Position numbers and translations under genes: made by a program. The notes under the pieces are model-generated. The model did not search any database and was not told the origin of the DNA. It saw only the letters and a list, made by a program, of their open reading frames with translations. From Methanolobus sp. UBA32 (GTDB taxonomy: Archaea > Halobacteriota > Methanosarcinia > Methanosarcinales > Methanosarcinaceae), in the NCBI GenBank assembly GCA_002507205.1, contig DAZF01000024.1, positions 15,670 to 20,854 on the forward strand: a stretch of 5,185 nucleotides of DNA. Reading direction: 5' to 3'. Positions 1 to 3,913 of the stretch are shown piece by piece; position 1 is the stretch's first letter, and the number at the start of each line of letters is the position of its first letter.

Positions 1-72
1 CATGAAGTAAAGTATGCTTATATCCGGTTCTGCAAATCCGGGACTGTAGGTTTAAGCATGAAGCAATGTTAG
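1..72 (+). CDS. 3' tail of an upstream reading frame, possibly tnpB (partial)
   Basis: Frame 1 is open from the left edge for 23 codons and stops at TAG 70-72, so it may be the C-terminus of a gene lying mostly outside the window. The last residues read SGTVGLSMKQC. From memory, many TnpB proteins of IS200/IS605 elements end in a short tail containing KQEA or a similar motif, and SMKQ fits that loosely. This is weak evidence, because 23 open codons are common by chance and frame 3 is also open here (6-161). No zinc-ribbon cysteines or RuvC residues are visible, since those parts would lie upstream. The segment also overlaps a potential hairpin at 14-59, which would suit a tnpB 3' end overlapping its guide RNA. 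It could equally be unrelated non-coding DNA. Confidence 0.22.
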   Translation, partial: HEVKYAYIRFCKSGTVGLSMKQC

Positions 73-190
73 TTTCAAACTTATACTTCGAACTCAACAA
101 GGAGGGATTACGAAAACGTAAGCAATTTTGTAGACTTTTATGGCCCTTATACCGGTTAGTTTAGTACTGAGCCCGACGGAAGGCTAAACA
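1..190 (+). other. structured non-coding segment, candidate IS200/IS605 right end or small RNA
   Basis: This part of the 320-base gene-free left flank is visibly richer in G+C than 190-300 and contains three successive dyads. The first pairs ATGCTTA (14-20) with TAAGCAT (53-59), with an inner stem CTGCA (30-34) and TGTAG (45-49, one G-U pair). The second is TTACG-AAAA-CGTAA at 108-121, just after a GGAGGG (101-106) that is not followed by a usable start codon. The third pairs GTTT (159-162) and AGCC (170-173) with GGCT (182-185) and AAAC (186-189), giving 8 bp with a 7-nt bulge and an 8-nt loop. Such structure fits a small RNA, a leader, or the end of an IS200/IS605 element whose guide RNA overlaps the tnpB 3' end. 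The family assignment is inference. No tRNA fits: the GGTTC near 26-30 has no correct T-arm or acceptor stem. Confidence 0.33.
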
Positions 191-215
191 TGAAAATAGC
201 AACAAAGGACATAAA

Positions 216-285
216 AAATATTGATATTTAATTTGTAAGATATATGTGTTTTTATATAGTATAACTTTGATAAACCTTTATGCCT
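216..285 (+). promoter_or_regulatory. promoter of the S-layer family gene
   Basis: TTTATATA at 251-258 is a perfect match to the archaeal TATA box. Transcription would then start about 25 nt beyond its centre, near 279-284 (TATGCC), giving a leader of roughly 40 nt before the ATG at 321. The purine-rich BRE expected just upstream of the TATA box is poor here (TGTGTT). An inverted repeat, AAATAT-TG-ATATTT, lies at 216-229, about 21 nt upstream of the TATA box. It could be an activator or repressor site, but in such AT-rich DNA it may be chance. The leader ends in a strong GGAGGGG (307-313). Confidence 0.62.
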
Positions 286-320
286 AATACAAAAGAAACA
301 GAATTTGGAGGGGAAAGAAT

Positions 321-2939
321 ATGAAAAATCAAATAAAATTATACGTATCAGTAGTATCAATATTGATATTGCTAATATGTTCAGGCGTTGCCACTGCTGC
401 AAATAACACTACCGATAACAGCACTGGTAATCGTATATGGGATGCAGATGAAAATCTCTCTCTTGAATACACATGGACGGCTTTGAGCTATTCAGGATTC
501 TATTATGACCTTGATTCAGGTGAAGGATCAGAAACGCTTACTATAAATCTGGACAGCGATAGTGACAGGAATATAGGAGACGGTGATCTCGAATATGTAA
601 CAACTCCTATTAACACTGATTTTGAACAGGGAGACTGGGGATCCTATGAGATAATCGGATTCATGGCGGAGAGATATTTTGCCAGCTACACAGATGATAC
701 CGAATTCGCAAAGGATAGTGTAAGCCTTATATCCAATGGTATACTGACAAAGGTCCTTACGGATGATGATGAAGAGATATCATTCTATTCCGGCTCTTCC
801 CTTATACTTGAAGAAGGATATGAACTTAACCTGGAAGAAGTAGACGTAAACGGTAACAGTGTACTGGTCACTCTTGAAAAGGATGGAAAACAACTGGATA
901 CCGACATTGTTTCTTCAGATGACGATTATGTCTACGAGGCAGATCTTGGAACCAATGATGATGTTCCTATAATAGCAGTCCATTTCACTAACATCTTCCA
1001 GGGAACTGAAACAAATGCAGTATTCGTTGAAGGTATCTTCCAGATATCAGAGGATTATGTGAGTGTAGAATCAGGAGATACCTTTGGAAAGATGGAGATT
1101 CAAGCCCTAAGTTCAGATGAGATCACAATGGAAAATTCAGATTCCATCAGTCTGGGAAGAGGCGATACCATCAGCGTTATGGGTAAACTGAAATTCCTGG
1201 TTGCAGATGACAACACCCTGAGGTTCGGCCCTATGGTCGACATGTCAGAACCAGGCACCTATGAGCTTAGAGGTACGGTTGCAGAAAATCAAGATCTTGA
1301 ATGGACACCTCTGAACTTCGAGGGATTCTATTACAACATCGATGAAGGCGTAGGAACCGAATCTCTTGAAATTAAGGACCTTGTTGGCAGAACCATCGAT
1401 GACGGAGACCTTGTTTACAGAAGTGTACCTCTGGATGTAAGTTTTGAACATGATGACTGGGGAGATTTCCAGGTAATCGGTTTCCTTGCAGATAAATACT
1501 TTGCAGGCTATCCTGACAATGAATTCACAAATGATGTCAGCCTGCTTTCTGATGGTCAACTCTCAAAGATACTTATTGACGATGACAGTAAGACATCACT
1601 TTACTCAGGTTCTTCATTGATACTTGAAGAAGGATATGAACTCTACGTTGTTGAAGTCGATCTTGATGGAAGTAGTGTGATGGTGAATCTTGTACAGGAC
1701 GGAGATGATATTGACACAGGAATTGTTTCCTCTGATGATGACTATGTCTACGAGAAAGACATTGGCTCAACAGATGATGTACCAATCATAGTTGTGCATT
1801 TTGATGAGATATTCAGGGGAACTGAAACAAATGCAGTATTTGTGGAAGGTATTTTCCAGATATCAGAAGATGTAGTTGAAATTGCTGCAGATGAAAAATT
1901 CGGAGAGATGGAAGTTACAAGTTTCTCATCAGATGAGATAGTCCTTGAGAACGAAGACTCTATCTCACTTACAAGAGGAGATGATATCGAGATCATGGGA
2001 GATATTGCATTCAAAGTTGCAGATGATGGTGATGTACGTTACTATCCATTTGTAGAAGTTTCCACACTGCCCTCCGAATCACTTTCCATAGGCATGCCTT
2101 CTGTTGTTAAGCAGGATACAGAAATGGAAATTGAAGTAACATCAAGAGGTGCAGCTGTTAACAATGCTGTTGTAATGTTCGGTGATGAGGAAATAGGACA
2201 GACATTAACTGACGGTACAATATCATACACTCCGGAAACTGCAGGTACTTTCACTGTCACTGCTGAAAAGGAAGGTTTTGTTTCAGCAAGTGAAAAAGTG
2301 GAGGTCATCTCACCCGAGGATGCAAGCAGGAAACTTGTCATAGAAGTATCCCCGGAAACTATCGTTGAAGAAGACACCATAACCATCTCTGTAATCACAG
2401 CTATTGGCGGGGACCCTGTTGAAGATGTGCAGCTTTACTATGATAACAAGCTCATAGGAAGTACAGATTCAGATGGTATGATCACATACAATGTGAAAGA
2501 ACCAGGAATGCATAAGTTGACCTCTTCATCAGATGAATATCTTGAGGCTGAGCTCAACCTTGAGGTTCTTGAGCTGACTGCAAAGTTCTCATACTCCAAT
2601 TTGCAGGTCACACCTATCCTGGTGAAGACCGGCGAGGAAGTCACTGTTACAGTTGATGTGATGAACACAGGCACCGCAGCAGGTGAAACAGATGTGAATC
2701 TGGTCATTAATGGAACCATTGCAGACTCTCAGAGTGTTTCATTGGACACAGGAGAAGAAACAACTCTTACTTTCACAGTCTCACAAGAAGAGGCTGGCAC
2801 CTATGAAGCACAGGTAGGAGATTCCACTGCGATCTTCGAAGTCGAAAAAGGCTTACTCCCCGCACCAGGCATTGTTGCTTCAATTATGGTGGTACTTGCA
2901 GTTGCACTGCTTGTACGCAGGAATGAAAGAAAGGACTGA
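321..2939 (+). CDS. S-layer family protein with two duplication domains, beta-sandwich modules and membrane anchor
   Basis: The product has 872 residues and is predicted to sit on the cell surface as an S-layer subunit or S-layer-associated protein. The start is supported by GGAGG at 307-311, 9 nt before ATG. Residues 1-26 form a signal peptide (KNQIK, a hydrophobic stretch, then GVATA before ANN). Two homologous units follow, about 38-308 and 313-581, offset by 272-276 residues. They share GFYY, GDGDL/DDGDL, SGSSLILEEGYEL, IVSSDDDYVYE and GTETNAVFVEGIFQISED. This is the S-layer duplication domain (PF07752/DUF1608, TIGR01567) of Methanosarcina S-layer proteins. Residues 586-664 and 671-750 look like two Ig-like or carboxypeptidase-regulatory-like modules, and 752-842 resembles CARDB. 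Residues 849-865 are a transmembrane segment, preceded by PAPG and followed by RRNERKD, resembling a PGF-CTERM anchor. The chain is very acidic. N-glycosylation sequons occur at N28, N29, N33, N45 and N797. It is longer than the roughly 670-residue Methanosarcina protein because of the extra modules. Whether it is the major S-layer protein is unknown. Confidence 0.93.
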   Translation: MKNQIKLYVSVVSILILLICSGVATAANNTTDNSTGNRIWDADENLSLEYTWTALSYSGFYYDLDSGEGSETLTINLDSDSDRNIGDGDLEYVTTPINTDFEQGDWGSYEIIGFMAERYFASYTDDTEFAKDSVSLISNGILTKVLTDDDEEISFYSGSSLILEEGYELNLEEVDVNGNSVLVTLEKDGKQLDTDIVSSDDDYVYEADLGTNDDVPIIAVHFTNIFQGTETNAVFVEGIFQISEDYVSVESGDTFGKMEIQALSSDEITMENSDSISLGRGDTISVMGKLKFLVADDNTLRFGPMVDMSEPGTYELRGTVAENQDLEWTPLNFEGFYYNIDEGVGTESLEIKDLVGRTIDDGDLVYRSVPLDVSFEHDDWGDFQVIGFLADKYFAGYPDNEFTNDVSLLSDGQLSKILIDDDSKTSLYSGSSLILEEGYELYVVEVDLDGSSVMVNLVQDGDDIDTGIVSSDDDYVYEKDIGSTDDVPIIVVHFDEIFRGTETNAVFVEGIFQISEDVVEIAADEKFGEMEVTSFSSDEIVLENEDSISLTRGDDIEIMGDIAFKVADDGDVRYYPFVEVSTLPSESLSIGMPSVVKQDTEMEIEVTSRGAAVNNAVVMFGDEEIGQTLTDGTISYTPETAGTFTVTAEKEGFVSASEKVEVISPEDASRKLVIEVSPETIVEEDTITISVITAIGGDPVEDVQLYYDNKLIGSTDSDGMITYNVKEPGMHKLTSSSDEYLEAELNLEVLELTAKFSYSNLQVTPILVKTGEEVTVTVDVMNTGTAAGETDVNLVINGTIADSQSVSLDTGEETTLTFTVSQEEAGTYEAQVGDSTAIFEVEKGLLPAPGIVASIMVVLAVALLVRRNERKD
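432..1244 (+). repeat. S-layer duplication domain, first copy
   Basis: This stretch encodes residues about 38-308. It aligns with the second copy (1257-2063) along its whole length, with small insertions in the N-terminal half that change the offset from 276 to 272 residues. The last third is the best conserved: 1001-1055 matches 1817-1871 at 51 of 55 bases, and 804-826 is identical to 1620-1642. In the Methanosarcina family this unit folds as two beta-rich subdomains, and tandem copies tile the lattice (established for the family; inferred here). Confidence 0.88.
1257..2063 (+). repeat. S-layer duplication domain, second copy
   Basis: This stretch encodes residues about 313-581 and begins with YELRGTVAENQDLEWTPL, a typical opening of the unit. 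The first copy has the equivalent RIWDADENLSLEYTWTAL. The two copies differ widely outside the shared blocks, so the duplication is old, as expected for a family in which the doubled domain is the norm. Confidence 0.88.
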
Positions 2940-2963
2940 AGAATGAACAATTGAATTAGATCA

Positions 2964-2997
2964 GTACCTGCTTTTATGCAGGTACACATATTTTTTT
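2964..2997 (+). terminator. hairpin terminator of the S-layer gene
   Basis: GTACCTGC (2964-2971) pairs perfectly with GCAGGTAC (2978-2985) around a TTTTAT loop. It is followed by ACATA and seven T (2991-2997). The stem begins 24 nt after the stop codon. The layout resembles a bacterial intrinsic terminator. In archaea the T-tract is usually the main signal, and the hairpin may also protect the 3' end of an abundant mRNA. The stem would also form in RNA read from the converging EVE gene, but no T-tract follows it on that strand. Confidence 0.8.
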
Positions 2998-3015
2998 GAA
3001 GAATATTAGAATGTA

Positions 3016-3459
3016 TCAACTTTCTGTAGAACCCTTGTTTTTCATAGTGCTGCAAATAAGAATAAAGTCCTCTTTTGGTATTGAAAGGAAACCACTGAGA
3101 AAAGCCATACCCCAATAAGATTTGTTTTTAATAAACTCTAAATCGGTTATTAAAGGTCTTATGTCAGTCTCATGGAGATCTTCCACATACTCCGCATGAA
3201 GGCGATAGGGTTTGAAAGTATCTGAGAGGGATATCTGAAACGCCTTTTCCCCGGTTACCCTGGCTATTGCTATAAACTTCTGATATGGCTTTGTGTCACC
3301 ATATATCTTCTTAGGAGAATAGTAGACTATCCAGTCTCCTGTTTGCATCTTATCAAGAGGTCCCTTTTTTCCATGAGACGCCTGCGTGATAGTCGCTTTT
3401 TTACCGGCAAGCACATGATCCCTGGAAGCAACTATGAGCCAGTATCCGGTATATTGCAC
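3016..3459 (-). CDS. EVE domain-containing protein (UPF0310 family)
   Basis: This 147-residue protein consists almost entirely of one EVE domain, a PUA-like fold. Family hallmarks are visible in order: YWLIVASRDHV (residues 6-16), HGKKGPLDKMQTGDWIVYYSPK within 29-50, FIAIARVTGE (63-72), PYRLHAEYVE (84-93), and FIKNKSYWGMAF followed by IPKEDFILI near the C-terminus. The length matches stand-alone family members. EVE domains are linked to binding of modified bases in DNA or RNA, and some sit in restriction systems. The target here is unknown. Where family members usually have FR after the WG motif, as I recall them, this one has FL. The start is GTG at 3459-3457, set by GGAGGT 9 nt upstream. 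It lies 41 nt downstream of the DUF2892 gene on the same strand, probably co-transcribed, and runs tail-to-tail with the S-layer gene. No methylase or nuclease gene is visible nearby. Confidence 0.9.
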   Translation of the reverse strand: MQYTGYWLIVASRDHVLAGKKATITQASHGKKGPLDKMQTGDWIVYYSPKKIYGDTKPYQKFIAIARVTGEKAFQISLSDTFKPYRLHAEYVEDLHETDIRPLITDLEFIKNKSYWGMAFLSGFLSIPKEDFILICSTMKNKGSTES

Positions 3460-3468
3460 ACTACCAGA

Positions 3469-3474
3469 ACCTCC
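3469..3474 (-). promoter_or_regulatory. ribosome binding site fixing the GTG start of the EVE gene
   Basis: Read on the minus strand this is GGAGGT, nine bases before the GTG at 3459-3457. The EVE family motif begins six residues after that GTG, and no better ATG is available, so the site decides the start. Confidence 0.75.
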
Positions 3475-3500
3475 AACCTTACGAAATAAAAGATATCAAT

Positions 3501-3725
3501 TCATTTCCTTGCGGTGCTGAAGCCTATAAGATTATATAGCGTACAGTGACGCATAATTGAGGTGTAGAGTCCTGCAAAAGCAATCAGTGCGAGGACCCAG
3601 CGCCAGATGTCAGGGGCTACGAGGCCCAATGCCAGCACGGTTATTGCTATTGATCCGAAAAGTGCTCTTAGAAGAAGGTCCAATCCACCCACGTTCTCCT
3701 GAAGGAATAACTCTTTCATATCCAT
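3501..3725 (-). CDS. DUF2892 (YgaP-like transmembrane domain) small membrane protein
   Basis: This 74-residue protein matches the DUF2892 pattern (PF11127, the membrane part of YgaP). NVGGLDLLLRALFGSIAI (residues 11-28) opens the domain, two predicted transmembrane helices lie at about 17-36 and 41-57, and the closing motif RHCTLYNLIGFST (59-71) corresponds to the family's CPLY-LLG-T ending, with Cys61 kept and Pro replaced by Thr. In bacterial YgaP this domain is fused to a rhodanese and dimerises in the inner membrane. Here it stands alone, as is common, and its biochemical role is not known. GGAG at 3736-3733 lies 7 nt before the ATG at 3725. A second ATG two codons later is a less well spaced alternative. 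It is the first gene of a likely two-gene unit with the EVE gene. Inverted repeats in its upstream region may control it. Confidence 0.85.
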   Translation of the reverse strand: MDMKELFLQENVGGLDLLLRALFGSIAITVLALGLVAPDIWRWVLALIAFAGLYTSIMRHCTLYNLIGFSTARK

Positions 3726-3739
3726 ATTTTCACTCCTGT

Positions 3740-3749
3740 TGTGATCACA
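3740..3749. repeat. perfect palindrome TGTGATCACA before the DUF2892 gene
   Basis: This ten-base perfect palindrome sits two bases upstream of the AGGAGTG ribosome site (3737-3731). With one extra T it extends to CTGT(T)GTGATCACAG (3736-3750). Its position, between the ribosome site and the likely transcription start, would suit a repressor or a small RNA-level element. No protein is known to bind it here. Confidence 0.4.
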
Positions 3750-3751
3750 GA

Positions 3752-3767
3752 AACAATTGTAATTGTT
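3752..3767. repeat. inverted repeat AACAATT-GT-AATTGTT
   Basis: It has perfect 7-bp arms around a 2-nt centre, two bases from the neighbouring palindrome at 3740-3749. If the TATA candidate at 3781-3788 is used, this repeat would cover the transcription start, a classic operator position. The sequence is AT-rich, so chance is not excluded. Confidence 0.4.
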
Positions 3768-3780
3768 GTCTCATGAATAC

Positions 3781-3788
3781 TAAAAATA
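3781..3788 (-). promoter_or_regulatory. possible TATA box of the DUF2892-EVE unit
   Basis: On the minus strand this reads TATTTTTA. Initiation about 25 nt downstream would fall near 3758-3760, leaving a leader of about 33 nt before the ATG at 3725. The match is moderate and the flank is generally AT-rich. ACTTTATC (3810-3803) is an alternative. Confidence 0.3.
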
Positions 3789-3798
3789 TGAAGGAATT

Positions 3799-3818
3799 AA
3801 CAGATAAAGTAATCTGTT
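3799..3818. repeat. inverted repeat AACAGAT-6-ATCTGTT
   Basis: It has perfect 7-bp arms (3799-3805 and 3812-3818) with a 6-nt loop, AAAGTA. It lies upstream of the TATA candidate and about 95 nt beyond the stop of the MATE gene. It could be an upstream regulator site or a hairpin in the 3' end of the MATE transcript. Like the repeat at 3752-3767, its arms have the form AACA...TGTT or close to it. Confidence 0.38.
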
Positions 3819-3834
3819 GGGTTTTGGAATTTTG

Positions 3835-3856
3835 AAACAAAATTAAAAATAGAAAA
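3835..3856 (-). terminator. T-rich archaeal terminator of the MATE gene
   Basis: Read on the minus strand, this 22-base stretch contains runs of four, five and four T and then TTT, interrupted by single bases or AA. It begins 57 nt beyond the MATE stop codon. Clusters of T-tracts without a strong hairpin are the usual archaeal termination signal. Confidence 0.5.
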
Positions 3857-3913
3857 GGGAGTATGAAATCTAAAATTGCAGATTTGCATCCAATGTTCCG
3901 CCCTTTTTCACCT

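Noticed and set aside
20..50. tRNA-like GGTTC...AAATCC near the left edge
   Set aside because: The spacing between GGTTC and the matching CC is too long for a T-loop, and no D-arm, anticodon arm or acceptor stem can be found around it.
101..121. GGAGGG Shine-Dalgarno-like site
   Set aside because: It is followed by ATTACGAAAACGTAA, with no ATG, GTG or TTG at usable spacing, so it does not mark a gene start.
66..164. ATG-initiated frame of 32 codons (within a 52-codon open stretch from 6 to 161), basic peptide with LRKRKQFCRLLWPLYRLV
   Set aside because: There is no ribosome site before the ATG, it overlaps the hairpins at 108-121 and 159-189, and I recognise no family. It could be a remnant frame of an insertion element but is not supportable as a gene.
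184..402. 72-codon minus-strand frame across the S-layer promoter and signal peptide
   Set aside because: It runs through the TATA box, ribosome site and start of a well-supported gene, has AT-driven hydrophobic composition and matches no family.
3557..3835. 92-codon plus-strand frame opposite the DUF2892 gene
   Set aside because: It is the antisense shadow of a recognisable gene and its promoter. The Cys/Arg-rich product resembles no family.
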